From positions 56,192,761 through 56,256,760 of the forward strand of contig OY978528.1 of assembly GCA_963854835.1 (NCBI GenBank): a stretch of 64,000 nt of DNA, given 5' to 3'. Positions within the stretch are counted from its first letter, which is position 1. Every line of letters starts with the position of its first letter. Under the pieces are notes generated by a model. The model ran no database searches, was not told the DNA's origin, and saw only the letters and a program-made list of their open reading frames with translations. Of this stretch, positions 36,935-50,589 are shown piece after piece. Position numbers and translations under genes: made by a program. The stretch is from Megamerina dolium. Taxonomy: Eukaryota; Arthropoda; Insecta; Diptera; Megamerinidae.

Positions 36935-39900
36935 TTACAGCATATTCAGTGTGTCTTTTCTTTTTAATCGACGATGCCCCTTGCTCAGCAACAATTGCCT
37001 AGCAAGGGGATTCGGATGATTGTGTAATTTTTGAATGTAGCTTCTGCAGGACATTGCAACTTCCTCAGAAATTGTGGATACATTTAAATCTCGATGGATG
37101 TTAACGTTCCTCATATACCAAGGCGCGTTTACAATAATTCGCAGACACTTGGATTGTATTCGCTGCAATTTTTCGATATTAGAGGGAGATGCGGTGCCCC
37201 AAAACTGAATACCATAAGTCCAGATTGGTTTCAGAATTGCTTTATATAATAGCACTTTGTATTCAAGATTCAACTTTGATCTTTTGTGTAACAGCTACCA
37301 TAACTGATTCATTTTAAGCTTGATCTGAGTTTTCTTTGCCTCTATGTGATTTTTCCATGTCAGCCTTCTGTCGAGGTGAATACCCAAGTACTTTGTTGAG
37401 GAACATTGTGGAACTGATTGGCCATTAATTTTAAGTGGGGGACATGTATCTAGCCTTAGCGTGAAGGTTACATGTACGCTCTTTGATTCATTGACTTTTA
37501 TACGCCATTTTGCTAGCCAGATTTCGAGAGAATCGACATGAGTCTGCAGGAGTTTAGTAGCTTCTATGGGATTAGAGCGAGAGCACAATATTGCCGTATC
37601 ATCAGCAAAGGTCGATATGAATGTATAGTTATTGTTGGGCATATCTGAAGTGTATAAGAGATACAGTAAGGGACCCAAAACGCTTCCTTGAGGAACGCCA
37701 GCGTGAATATCCAATGGATTTGTTGTGTAATCCTTGTGATGTACGAGAAATTGTCTTTTCGTGAGGTAGCTACTAAGCAATGAGGAGACATTTGCAGGCA
37801 GTAATAGTTTTAGTTTGTAAATAAGGCCATCGTGCCATACTTTATCGAAAGCTTGAGTGATATCAAGAAAGACAGCTGAGCAATACTTTTTTTCTTCAAA
37901 AGTGTTCCTTATCAGAGTTACAATGGTGGACTTGTTCTATTGAGCCGTGCTGTTTTCTAAATCCAAACTGATGTTGAGGAATCAGTTGGTTGAGATTAAT
38001 AAATGGAGTTATATTCATGATCTTATATTTGATCTTTTGTGTAACAGCCACCATAACTGATTCATTTTAAGCTTGATCTGAGTTTTCTTTGCCTCTATGT
38101 GATTTTTCCATGTCAGCCTTCTGTCGAGGTGAATACCCAAGTACTTTGTTGAGGAACATTGTGGAACTGATTGGCCATTAATTTTAAGTGGGGGACATGT
38201 ATCTAGCCTTAGCGTGAAGGTTACATGTACGCTCTTTGATTCATTGACTTTTATACGCCATTTTGCTAGCCAGATTTCGAGAGAATCGACATGAGTCTGC
38301 AGGAGTTTAGTAGCTTCTATGGGATTAGAGCGAGAGCACAATATTGCCGTATCATCAGCAAAGGTCGATATGAATGTATAGTTATTGTTGGGCATATCTG
38401 AAGTGTATAAGAGATACAGTAAGGGACCCAAAACGCTTCCTTGAGGAACGCCAGCGTGAATATCCAATGGATTTGTTGTGTAATCCTTGTGATGTACGAG
38501 AAATTGTCTTTTCGTGAGGTAGCTACTAAGCAATGAGGAGACATTTGCAGGCAGTAATAGTTTTAGTTTGTAAATAAGGCCATCGTGCCATACTTTATCG
38601 AAAGCTTGAGTGATATCAAGAAAGACAGCTGAGCAATACTTTTTTTCTTCAAAAGTGTTCCTTATCAGAGTTACAATGGTGGACTTGTTCTATTGAGCCG
38701 TGCTGTTTTCTAAATCCAAACTGATGTTGAGGAATCAGTTGGTTGAGATTAATAAATGGAGTTATATTCATGATCTTATATTTGATCTTTTGTGTAACAG
38801 CCACCATAACTGATTCATTTTAAGCTTGATCTGAGTTTTCTTTGCCTCTATGTGATTTTTCCATGTCAGCCTTCTGTCGAGGTGAATACCCAAGTACTTT
38901 GTTGAGGAACATTGTGGAACTGATTGGCCATTAATTTTAAGTGGGGGACATGTATCTAGCCTTAGCGTGAAGGTTACATGTACGCTCTTTGATTCATTGA
39001 CTTTTATACGCCATTTTGCTAGCCAGATTTCGAGAGAATCGACATGAGTCTGCAGGAGTTTAGTAGCTTCTATGGGATTAGAGCGAGAGCACAATATTGC
39101 CGTATCATCAGCAAAGGTCGATATGAATGTATAGTTATTGTTGGGCATATCTGAAGTGTATAAGAGATACAGTAAGGGACCCAAAACGCTTCCTTGAGGA
39201 ACGCCAGCGTGAATATCCAATGGATTTGTTGTGTAATCCTTGTGATGTACGAGAAATTGTCTTTTCGTGAGGTAGCTACTAAGCAATGAGGAGACATTTG
39301 CAGGCAGTAATAGTTTTAGTTTGTAAATAAGGCCATCGTGCCATACTTTATCGAAAGCTTGAGTGATATCAAGAAAGACAGCTGAGCAATACTTTTTTTC
39401 TTCAAAAGTGTTCCTTATCAGAGTTACAATGGTGGACTTGTTCTATTGTGCCGTGCTGTTTTCTAAATCCAAACTGATGTTTAGGAATCAGTTGGTTGAG
39501 ATTAATAAATGGAGTTATATTCATGACAAGTAGCTTTTCGAATACTTTAGAAAGTAGAGGCAGGAGGCTGATAGGTCTGTACGATGCAACTTTTGTAGGG
39601 TCTTTTCCTGGTTTTGCTATCATAATAATTTTTGAAGTTTTCCAGCATTTGGGATAGTGTTTAATACGAAGGATAGCATTGAAAATATGCATCAGATGAA
39701 TTACTGAAGCCGGAGGTAGCTCTTTTATCATTTTACCGGTAATTTTATCTGGACCAGGTGATTTTTTTGGGTTTAAATCTTTATAAATTGCTTTGAATAT
39801 GTCCTTTTTTTTAATTTTGAGCGTTATTGAGCAAGGTTGAGAAGTTAATATTGGTAATGAGGACTGTGAAGAGGGTGGATTGGGTGTAAACACACTTTTT

Positions 39901-41087
39901 AGGTGGTTTGCAAAAGCCAAACCCTTCTCACAGTTGCTTCTAGCCCAATTACCGTCACTCAAACGGATGGGGGAATCAGTGAGAATTGGCCGATTTGAGT
40001 TTTTTGCTGATTTCCATAAAGAGTAGTCTGACGCTTCACCAGGTGTTAATTTCGCTATGTGCTCTTCTAACTCTTTGTTGTTTTTATTTTTTAAGGCTTG
40101 CTTTAACTTTCGAGTGCAGTGCTGTAGCTGTGTTTTCAGATTCGGTGATCTGAATTCTTGCCATTGTCTTCGGAGTCTTCTTTTCTGTCTTACTAGCAAT
40201 TCAATATCGGCTGGTGTGTATGGGCTATAGTTTGATTGCTTGCATACCTTTGTGCAGGTGGCTGAGCTGAGAGCTAATGAGAGCAGCTGGTTGAATTTTT
40301 CGAGTGCTGAGTCTACATCGTGTCCATTTCTTAATACAGTACTCAGAGGAAGATGGGAATTTATATATTTCTTGAATTTTAACCAGTCTATTTTCTTTCT
40401 AACGCAATTGCTTTGGGGGCTTGGTGATTTTATAGATATTACCGTGGGTGAGTGGTCAGATGATAGATTATAATTACACTCTGTGGAGATATTTTTCATC
40501 TGCAAACCTTTGGCGACTCCAAAGTCTATGAGATCGGGTATTTTCCTCTTGTCCGTCGGCCAATATGTCGGTTGACCATTTGAAATAACATCGTAGCCGT
40601 AGTTAGTGATGATTGAACATAGTCTTTTGCCTTTTGGAGTTATTAATCGGGAGCCCCAGTGAGTGTGTTTGGCGTTGAAATCGCCAGCAACCAAGAATTT
40701 GCTACCAAGAGTTGAGAAAAATTCTTTATATTGCTGTTCGGTAATACTGTATCTTGGGGGACAGTATATCGCAGATATTACTAGCTTAGAGATGTATTCT
40801 TCCAGACATATAGATGTTGCTTGCAAGTAGACGCTACTAAAATCTTCAAGAACATGATGTTTTATTCTGCTTTTTATCAATATGGCAGTTCCTCCGCGTG
40901 CCTTACCATGCGGATGATTTGTGGTGTACAGTTTGTAATATGGTATTTGGTAGCAATTTTTGTCAGTGAAATGGGTCTCAGATATCATCATTATGTCGAT
41001 TTGGCTGGATTCAAGGAATTGAATTAGCTCCAAACGGTGCTGGCTTAAGCCGTTGGCGTTCCAGTGGCATATCTTGAGACAACTCAT
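36935..41087 (-). pseudogene. LINE ORF2: endonuclease + reverse transcriptase, broken
   Basis: Start ATG at 41087 overlaps the ORF1 stop as ATGA. Residues 1-215 form an APE-type endonuclease (HWNANGL, SETH near 36-39, GDFNAKHTHWG near 135-145, SDH near 210). RT begins near 430 with SPGPDKITGKMIKELPP, SYRPISLLPLLSKVFEKL and HQFGFRKQHGT. At about 39430 one base shifts the frame, and reading resumes as IVTLIRNTFEEKKYCSAVFL with DITQAFDKVWHDG. The core HAGVPQGSVLGPLLYLLYTS and FADDTAIL occurs three times because of the 753-bp repeat. The C-terminus (LLYKAILKPIWTYGIQFWGT) ends at 36935. Frameshift plus junction stops make it non-functional as drawn. Confidence 0.9.
37275..39526 (-). repeat. Tandem triplication of a 753-bp RT segment
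   Basis: Copies lie at 37275..38027, 38028..38780 and 38781..39526. Both internal junctions carry the same 7-bp filler (TCTTATA) between CATGA and TTTGATC. Copies are almost identical. Copy 1 has TAG where copies 2 and 3 have a second Trp (TGG) in the NQLWW motif. Copy 3 differs at two bases near its right end (TTGTGCC and TTTAGG instead of TTGAGCC and TTGAGG). Each internal junction creates a stop after HKRSNIRS. Confidence 0.95.
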
Positions 41088-42697
41088 GGTCTGGATAGCA
41101 ATGTTTGGAGTAACATCGATTGATTTTTCATCATTTCTTGCATCATTGTTTGCATTGAGTTCATGAATTGGTTCATATTCTGAATCAATGTTTGAAGCAA
41201 ATGTTCAAGGGTACTTGGCTGTTGGGTGGGCAGTGAGTGTTTCTGCTCATTATTTACATTGCTTTGTTGGTGTGGGTTTTGTTTTAACACGCTAGCGTAT
41301 GAATTGGTTTGATTCTTGTTTGGGATTGCAGAGAAGAATTGTGTTGCATCAATATTTTGTCTCTTACTTGAGTTGGCTATCTGAGTTTGCTCAACTGGTT
41401 TTAGAGGTTGATTGCTAGCGGAGAAATTTAGCTTTAGGGTTGTATATACTGGGCAACCTCTATAATTTGCGGTGTGATTACCTCCACAATTGCTGCATTT
41501 TTTCATGCTAGCATCGCCTTTAGATTTTGGGCATATGTTTGATTTATGGAGATCTCCACAAATCACACAAACAGCTGGCAGGGTACAATATGTCTTAGTA
41601 TGTCCATATTCTTGGCAGTTGCTGCACTGAGGAGGTCCAGTTCTCTTAGGGGGTTCTTCGATTGTGATTTTGCGATGCAATAAATATCGAATTTTATATA
41701 TGGGGTGTACTTCACCTTTTTTTAGGGGTTTTGTTTCAGGCTGAAGCTCAATACGATATAACGGTTGAGGTATATTGCTCTTGTTGAGAATGTTGAATAC
41801 TGTTTTGGCTTGAAACCCTTCTTCCTGGAGGGCAAGTTTGATTTCGTTAATATCAACGTTGGGTTCGACGCCTTTGAGTACAACGATTAAGCCCTTACTA
41901 CTTTTTAGCTGATATGTGTAGTAATTCTTTTTTACAGCATCAAATTCCGCTATTACTTTGCGATAATGAGTTTCGCTGTAGATTTGCACTTTTGTTTCCT
42001 CAATTTGGCCTTTGCGAATAGGAACAACATGGAAATTCTTTGGTCCTATAAGACTTGTAATTCTAGAAATCAACTTATCTGAGTTGCGTTCTCTCAAGAA
42101 AATGGGTGGGGGTTTGAAATTTTTCTTGGAGATAATATTTTCGTCACTTTCATCACCTGAAAGCAGAGCGTATCTATTTTCCGAACTAATAGGGACAGTG
42201 TTCTGTTTTTGAATTTTTGTTGAATTCATTTGTTTTGAATTTTGCGGACTTCTCTTTCGCTTTACTACAGTAATGTAGCGATCAATACCAGTTTGAACAG
42301 CAACTGGTTCTTTATTAGTCATCGCACTAGTTGCTTTAACTACTGGGTCATGCACTTCAGTAGAAGTGCCGTTATTTGATTGCTTTGATGTTGTAGCTGT
42401 TGGTGTTACAGCAGGAGAAGCACATTGTACACTCCACGGTATAGAGGGAGATAGTATATCACGATAGAACAAATTATTTTTTTTGTCTGTATTTATTGTT
42501 GTTGCAAAATTTGATGAATTTTTAATATGTGCAGGCAAAAGATTTGCACTGTTACTTTCACTTGTGCAGTGTGTATCAACTGTTTTATTTGATAATGCAC
42601 TTATCGGGGGGGTTTGCGCGGGTGATTGCAAATTATTGTTTACACACACATTAACAGGCGATTGCCGTTGCCGGAGAGGAGAGCGCTGAACACTCAT
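41084..42697 (-). CDS. LINE ORF1, gag-like RNA-binding protein, intact
   Basis: 537 residues, uninterrupted. The N-terminal third is Ser/Thr/Asn-rich and unstructured. Residues about 205-345 form the conserved gag core. It is followed by three zinc knuckles at 358-371 (CSNCQEYGHTKTYC), 377-389 (CVICGDLHKSNIC) and 401-415 (CSNCGGNHTANYRGC), the classic triple-CCHC arrangement of Jockey-clade ORF1. The C-terminus is Gln/Asn/Met-rich. In this family ORF1 binds element RNA and forms the ribonucleoprotein with ORF2. The start at 42697 is the first Met and lies about 110 bp from the element's 5' end. Confidence 0.93.
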   Translation of the reverse strand: MSVQRSPLRQRQSPVNVCVNNNLQSPAQTPPISALSNKTVDTHCTSESNSANLLPAHIKNSSNFATTINTDKKNNLFYRDILSPSIPWSVQCASPAVTPTATTSKQSNNGTSTEVHDPVVKATSAMTNKEPVAVQTGIDRYITVVKRKRSPQNSKQMNSTKIQKQNTVPISSENRYALLSGDESDENIISKKNFKPPPIFLRERNSDKLISRITSLIGPKNFHVVPIRKGQIEETKVQIYSETHYRKVIAEFDAVKKNYYTYQLKSSKGLIVVLKGVEPNVDINEIKLALQEEGFQAKTVFNILNKSNIPQPLYRIELQPETKPLKKGEVHPIYKIRYLLHRKITIEEPPKRTGPPQCSNCQEYGHTKTYCTLPAVCVICGDLHKSNICPKSKGDASMKKCSNCGGNHTANYRGCPVYTTLKLNFSASNQPLKPVEQTQIANSSKRQNIDATQFFSAIPNKNQTNSYASVLKQNPHQQSNVNNEQKHSLPTQQPSTLEHLLQTLIQNMNQFMNSMQTMMQEMMKNQSMLLQTLLSRP

Positions 42698-42806
42698 AAT
42701 ATAAACAAAATGTTTGCAAATTATATTATTATTTTATTTGTTTTTTTTTCTAAAAATCAAAAGAAAGACGTCCACTCTTATTGGTGACTTTCGCGAAACT
42801 AAAACT

Positions 42807-43620
42807 GTCTGTTACAAATGACCAGTAAATGTTCCCGATTCAAAACCGTGCGCCGAGATCAATGGGACCTTATCGAACCCAATCCTCGAAACAACGGTGG
42901 TACGTCGACTGCATGAAGCCGGTTTGCATGGTCGAGTCGCTGAAAAAAACCCAAAATTGCGTCCTAAAAATGTTCAAAAATCTCTCAAATGGACCGATGA
43001 ATCCAAGAAATCGATGAAGTTTTCGGAAGCAAACGGTGAATTTTCGGCCGTAGAAATCAGTCAAACGATATCAATCTGGATGTTTTAAACCTACAGTCAA
43101 GTTTGGAGGTGAAAGTCTGATGGTACAATATGAGGGACAGTACGGGTTTGTTTTTGCTATGATGGTGTAGGCGATTTGGTCAAAATCGAGGGAATAATGC
43201 GAAAAGAACAGGGTCACAGAATGATTCTGAACAACGTTATTTAATCTGGCGTCGGTTTAATGAGTAAGGAGTTCGTGTTTCAGCAAGATAATGACTCTGA
43301 ATACACATCAAAACTTTGCACAAACTACTTGCAATCGAAAGAAGACAACGGTACTCTTCAATTCATGAAATGGGCACCTCAATTGCCCGGCACCAATCCC
43401 ATTGAATTATTATGGGATGAGCTCGACAGAGAGGTTCGAAAATTGTGTCCAAACAGCAAATCTCGTTTTTGCGACAACAAAAACTTCAAAAATTGGTTGA
43501 AAGAATGCCCAAAGTTGTGCGCCCATCATCGAAAGGCAACCATATTGACGAAAACGTCTAATTTGATCTATGTAGGGAGCAAGACATTCCAACATTTGTA
43601 TCACAATATTTCTTTAGTAG
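42807..43620 (+). mobile_element. Tc1-like relic, 3' part (split by a LINE)
   Basis: It begins with the right target-duplication copy (42807..42819). Frames show VQKSLKWTDESKKSMKFSEA, FVFQQDNDSEYTSKLCTNYL (second Asp) and APQLPGTNPIELLWDELDRE (third acidic residue, NPIELLWDELDR signature of Tc1). Several stops, dead. Frame 43260..43730 carries the best preserved C-terminal part. Confidence 0.8.
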
Positions 43621-43640
43621 TACCTAATTTGTTTCGATGC

Positions 43641-44544
43641 TTAAGGGGGTCTTCTACCTTGTTGGTTCAAAAAATTCGATTTTTTTTTTTCAATTTTCTA
43701 ACCCAGAAGGTGTTAGGAATATACCCTTAAAAGGATATAACTGAAATCTTATTATTTCGAGTTTTTCCGAGCCGTCGAAGACAGTTACGCGTGCTCTTAT
43801 CGCAGCGCTCTTAGCGACCACCTAAAAGCTGGCCCATCGCGTTTTTCTAAAGTTATCTAACGTTCTATCGAATACCTGATGTATCTGTATCTATGTAATC
43901 TCTGTTATGCATGATAAAATTTTCGGTCCATTCAGTTTGAAAGAAAATTTAACGTCGGAAACATCCCGCTTGTTATATACATGAATATCTTTAAATGCGA
44001 TTTCCCAAAAGTTGCGTTTTTGTAACTGGTTGACATGATATCTCGAAAACTAATTGATTGATTGATTGAAATTATATATCAAAATTTGTGAAAAACATGT
44101 GGCTATCGTCTGACAGATACTTTTTAGATTTTTTTTATTTAAACAATTTTTACAGATGTTTTTAACTCCGAAAACATTAAAAAAAAAAATTTTTTTTTTA
44201 AAGTTGCCTGTTCTGCGAAATTTTCAAATTTTGAAAATGCCATCTGTCAAACGATAGCCAAGGTGATAAAAAAATTAAATCATTTTGGTTTTTTTGTTTC
44301 AGACGATTTTCATGAGCTAAATCGTGTCAACCATTTGTGTATGCATTTTTTGCAAGGGACACTTCAAGGTCAAGTCACGGTCAAATCGGAAACAGTAAAT
44401 TTTCAGTAAAATTAGTGTTAAATGTATTTAAATAAACAAGTTGAATGCAACAAACCGCACCTCGATTGCGTTTTTAGTTTTCCTATAACTAATATTCAAA
44501 AAACAGTGTCAAAAATGAAGCCACAAGGTAGAAGACCCCCTTAA
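43641..44544. mobile_element. TTAA-flanked TIR element, piggyBac-like MITE
   Basis: The 904-bp segment is bounded by TTAA on both sides with TIRs GGGGGTCTTCTACCTTGT... and its inverse (CAAGGTAGAAGACCCCC). TTAA target duplication is characteristic of piggyBac-type transposition. No transposase frame is visible inside, so it is non-autonomous. Confidence 0.75.
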
Positions 44545-44570
44545 ATGTTGATAGTTGCTAGACATGTTGA

Positions 44571-44936
44571 TAGGTTAGGTTAGGTTATGTGGCTGCCCTC
44601 TCTCTGAGGGGACACACTTAGGCCAGAAAGGCCCATTGTGATACCACCGAGATTCTCGTCCAATACTGTTGTGCGTGTTAAATTTGGACAGCATTAGAAG
44701 GGACCTACTTTTATTAGTCGGTTCCGAACGGTAGAACCCTTATGACATCACTTTAATTTAGTTTTGTCACAGAGCTCTTTTAAAAAGCATTTTTGCCAAA
44801 TTGCCAATTCTTTCCGACAGGTGGGTTCGAAAGAAAAATCTTTTCGGTATTAAATTTTGTTATGCTTCAACCGGGGATTGAACACACAATCTACAGATCA
44901 GAAGGCTAACGCACTATCCACTGAGCTACGACACCC
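44571..44936 (-). mobile_element. tRNA-derived SINE, full length, GGTTA tail
   Basis: Tail TAGGTTAGGTTAGGTTATG at left. The head at right gives GGGATTGAACACACAATC (degenerate B box) and CACTGAGCTACGACACCC (A box side). A small deletion lies inside the body near 44800. It is 26 bp from the TTAA element. Confidence 0.85.
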
Positions 44937-46585
<1,649 letters not shown>

Positions 46586-47444
46586 GGGTCTAGTAAAAAA
46601 AAAAATTCCATTATTTTTGCATTAAATTGAAAGTTTTATTTAGCATAGTTAGAATGATCCGATTTGCGCCATATTTGGCCCGTTTTGTTCGATAACTTGT
46701 TGCCATTTTGAAGGTAATTTCATAATGTCACTCTCATAGAAACCCTCGTACCTATTGGCAAAAAACAGGGCCAGTCGATTTTCACAAGCTTCTCTTGAGG
46801 CGAATTTTTCACCAGCAAAATCATTCGACATAGACAGGAACAGGTAGTAATCACTTTGGGCCAGGTCCGTACTATAAGGTGTATGCATAAGAACCTCCCA
46901 ACCAAGATCCCGGAGCTTCTGGCGAGTCACTATCGATGTGTGTGGCTTGGCGTTGTCCTGAAGGAGCAATACTCCACTCCCATTGGCCAAAGCTGGCCAA
47001 TAAAAGAGGAGAGCAATCGCTTCTGGAGATTGCTTCCTTCAGACGGTCCAATTGTTAACATTAGAAGTCCGAATTAAGAGTTTGACCGTAAGGGAGGAGC
47101 TCATTCCCTGCCAATCCCACCAAACACATAGCAAAAGCTTCCTGACCGTCAATCCTGGCTGGGCCACCGTTTGCGCCGGCTCACCGGGGTTCGACCACGC
47201 TCACGGGGTTCGCTTGACGTTGTCGTAACTTTCTATTTTCTCTTTACTGGTGTTCATTTTTGCCGCGTGCTTAAACAATACTGAGTCAAGCAATCACAAA
47301 ACTGCCTGAAACGTATATTTAGTACGAAATCTTATCGTTCTAACGACATCTAGCGTATCCTTAATCGCACTTATACAACGCGAGATACAGATTACTAAAG
47401 CCATCTATTGGAAAAATAATAGATTTCGTTTTACTACACCTTAT
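46586..47444 (-). mobile_element. mariner relic with both TIRs, N-terminus deleted
   Basis: Left end GGTCTAGTAAAAAAAAAAA and right end inverse GGTGTAGTAAAACGAAATC, followed by TATA. The minus frame 46990..46649 reads LLQDNAKPHTSIVTRQKLRD (second Asp) and YSTDLAQSDYYLFLSMSN (third Asp, PSD changed to QSD), then SKWQQVIEQNGPNMAQIGSF C-terminus. Only about 860 bp remain of the usual 1.3 kb. Same family as 15398..16467 and 30100..30480. Confidence 0.8.
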
Positions 47445-50400
47445 ATTTGGCACGTTGATTAGCAATATAGTGCATAATAATATAGCAAGAAATGGGTGAA
47501 CCACGCCCACTACTTAATGAAGCTCGCATATAAAATTACTGTTACCTAAAATTTTAAACAACCTGACCTTCAACCCAGGACTTCCAACCAGAACCTTGTT
47601 TCTGACGTAAATCATCATTCTAGGAAGAAATCATTTCCAAAAAATAGGTTAGCCACAACCACTATTGAATTTAGCTCTCAAACAAAGTTGCAAAGGCTTC
47701 CACAATTTTAATTTGCCTTTAATTGATAAAAATATAATATATATATTTTTTTCAAATATTAAAAATGTTACCTTTAGTGAGCAAAAGATGAGCCCACATG
47801 TACAGGTGATAAATAGGTCGGTCCCGGCCGAGTGTAAGGCCTGTATTGGTTTCTTTTTTGTTCGTTTGTTTATTTTTGAGTCATTTTGAAAAATTTTTTT
47901 TTTGTAAATGTATAAATAAATACTTGAGCAATTTACATACAACCGAATTTTAAAATCTATTTCGCTTAAAAATAGATCAATCACGTGTAGATACGATAGA
48001 TGATGAAAATTTTTAGAGGGCAATTTACTACAATTTACAAAAATAAATTGTGTTACCAAGTGCAAATCAATGTTCATAAAGAAAGAAAACAAGAAAGCAA
48101 ACAAGAATATATTATGTTGCCAAAATATCAACTAAATGAGATTAACGCTATGAATGAAATTGCAAAAGTAAATTGATTTGCCAGCAATGAGGATGTTTTT
48201 AAAATAATTCGTAACAGGTTTTCGACTCCTACATTAGGAGAACGTTCAAGCAGCCAAATCAATATAATCCATGAGTAAAATCAAGTAATTGGGTTACGGA
48301 TTGATAATTATCACAAGAAAAAATAGATATATGGATAGAGATTTTCGCAAAATCATGAAATAAAGTCTGAAAATGCATTTTGATGCCATTGATAAATCTT
48401 GGATATTATCATCAGTCTTGGCTAAAATTCGCCAAAATTCATTATTTCCCAAAAATGACTTTAAATTTAGCAACACACTCGTCAAAATTTCTTTTAACTT
48501 TCCCTCTCTCTCTTTTTTTATCTTTTTCTTGAAAGGAAAAAGCATTAAGTGTTTTTAACATTTTTTACTAGAAAAAAATTGTATAGATTACTGAAAATAA
48601 TAATAATAATAAATAAATAAATATAGAGGAGAATGTACATATTTAGATTGGTAGGTATTTATTGTGTAAAATAAAATCAAATAAATGTATAGTTGAAGAA
48701 AATTACAAAATATTTATACGCACACAATTACACGTGAGTTTGTTTTCTACATTTGGTAAATACATATATACGCATTTCATATGAACAGGAAAATAAAATG
48801 TTAAACAAAACAAAAAAACAAAAAAGTGTCAATGTGAAAAGAGAATGTAAAATGCGAAAAGCGTATGAATCTTGTCTCGCTGGTGTATTTTTGGTTTTTA
48901 TGTATAATCGTTTATTTTATATAAATAACCTGATTTTATTTTTGCTCTTTTTCGACAACTTTTGAGTATGAAAGCAGTGAAAATTTATAAACTCTGGACA
49001 TACAGATGAACATATGTATGTATTTATGTATTTTTTTTTTTTTATTATAAATTATACATTCATTTATTTATTTAATTTTATGTATATTATATAGTAAAGC
49101 CTCGATAATAGCGATGAAAATACTCAGCTTTTGTATTTTGAAACAAAAAGATTTCAATTCATAGAGCAAACATTCATACTATCAACTTGGGAAAAGACAA
49201 GCGATTAGTTTTTCCAGTTTCAAAACGAAAATGAAGAAATGCTCACACCAAATGCAAGGTTTCTTAGAAGATTCTTTGGTAGTTTCTTATTATTCTATAT
49301 GTTTTGTTGACCAATCACTTTGGCTCGCTGACGCGTACACTATTCAATAGAGGTACACACGTGATCAGAAAAAAATCGTAATCATCTTGCTTTTAAAATT
49401 ATTTACAATGCAGACATTTTTAACAGAACTAATCCATTACTTTAACCCAATATGTATTATATTCGTTCTGTATTGAAATATATAAATATATAACATATTT
49501 GTCGGAATTTTTTTTTTTTGCATGCATTGTACATACATACATATTTATTTAGTTGTAGTGAGATAAGAAATTCTAAAGATAACAACAATAGCAGGCAATA
49601 ATAAAATTGTATGAGGTATATACATATTTATAAACAAATGTTTCAATACAATTGAAATTATTGTATAGTACCTAGTTAGTTCATAGATACCTGAAAAATA
49701 TACAGGTAATACAGGAATACAGCCTAAAATCAATGGACAACGCACTCATGAAATGCAGGTATTTCCGTAATACGAAGGTTGTCTTTTATATTTTTTTAAA
49801 AAGTATGAAAATGCATTTTATTATGAAAAATGGTTTTATTGCTTTTGAAAGTATTGTCCATAAAGGATTATACGCTTTTGCATGCGGGTTGAAAATGTGT
49901 CAAGGTTAATTACATATGTTCTAAATTTGTACTCGACCATAATACATACAAAAATAATTATATTTAAGTATACCATTACCACAATATAAAAATATATATG
50001 TAGGTACATAACATTTACATATGTTTTGTATATGGCTATGTAAATATAATCTACATACGCATACACGTAATTAATATACAGTCTTCACATGATTGATTAA
50101 GTAATTAATAAAAATACACAATTTAATATGTTGTATGTAGTCCTTAAGAGAATGAAAAGCAAATCTTATTGTTTCGGGGGAAAAATAATGTGCCCGGCAG
50201 ACTGATCATATAAAATATTTGAAATATAAGTTTGAAGCTGGCAATGCTGCATTAGGTGTTTGACAGTTGATGCACAAATTAATAAATTGTTGAGTCAGAG
50301 AAGTGTGTAATATTTTTGGAAACAAATGTTTACTATTTGGGCTTGTTTTTGAGTTCAACGTCTTAAGAAAGGTCAAGGTCTTGGTCAACAGATCAAGCCC

Positions 50401-50589
50401 ATTTTCTGACGCACATTGTGTGATAAGACTGACTTCATACACCTTTGTGTGAAACCATACAATCAACAGCCCATTTTGTATGAGAGGTAGGTATGGTCTT
50501 CATCCGATTGCACCCATTAACAATGAAAAGTGAAAGATGATAAAAAATATCATATTCATCAGATTGTGTTTTGTGATTAGTAGGTTTGG
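47445..50589. other. No gene seen
   Basis: AT-rich intronic DNA. The 160-aa minus frame at 47649..48131 is rich in Phe/Ile/Lys and fits no family I know. Without splice or homology support I do not call it. Confidence 0.4.

Larger units (their letters stand above)
36780..42806 (-). mobile_element. Jockey-type LINE, near full length, 6.0 kb
   Basis: Bounded by 13-bp target duplications. On the minus strand it has a short 5' leader starting AGTTTTAGTTTCGCGAAAGT, ORF1 (gag-like), an ORF2 with endonuclease and reverse transcriptase, and a 3' tail with AATAAA and two A runs. There is no RNase H domain, which fits the Jockey clade. ORF1 and ORF2 overlap at ATGA. ORF2 is broken by one frameshift at about 39430, and a 753-bp piece of its RT region is tandemly triplicated. 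Full 5' and 3' ends, an intact ORF1 and clear target duplications suggest a young insertion. Confidence 0.93.

Noticed and set aside
37295..39297. Three separate RT genes of 161-172 aa
   Set aside because: They are tandem copies of one segment within a single LINE, not independent genes.
47649..48131. 160-aa minus-strand ORF
   Set aside because: Phe/Ile/Lys-rich as expected for a chance frame in AT-rich intron DNA; no recognisable domain.
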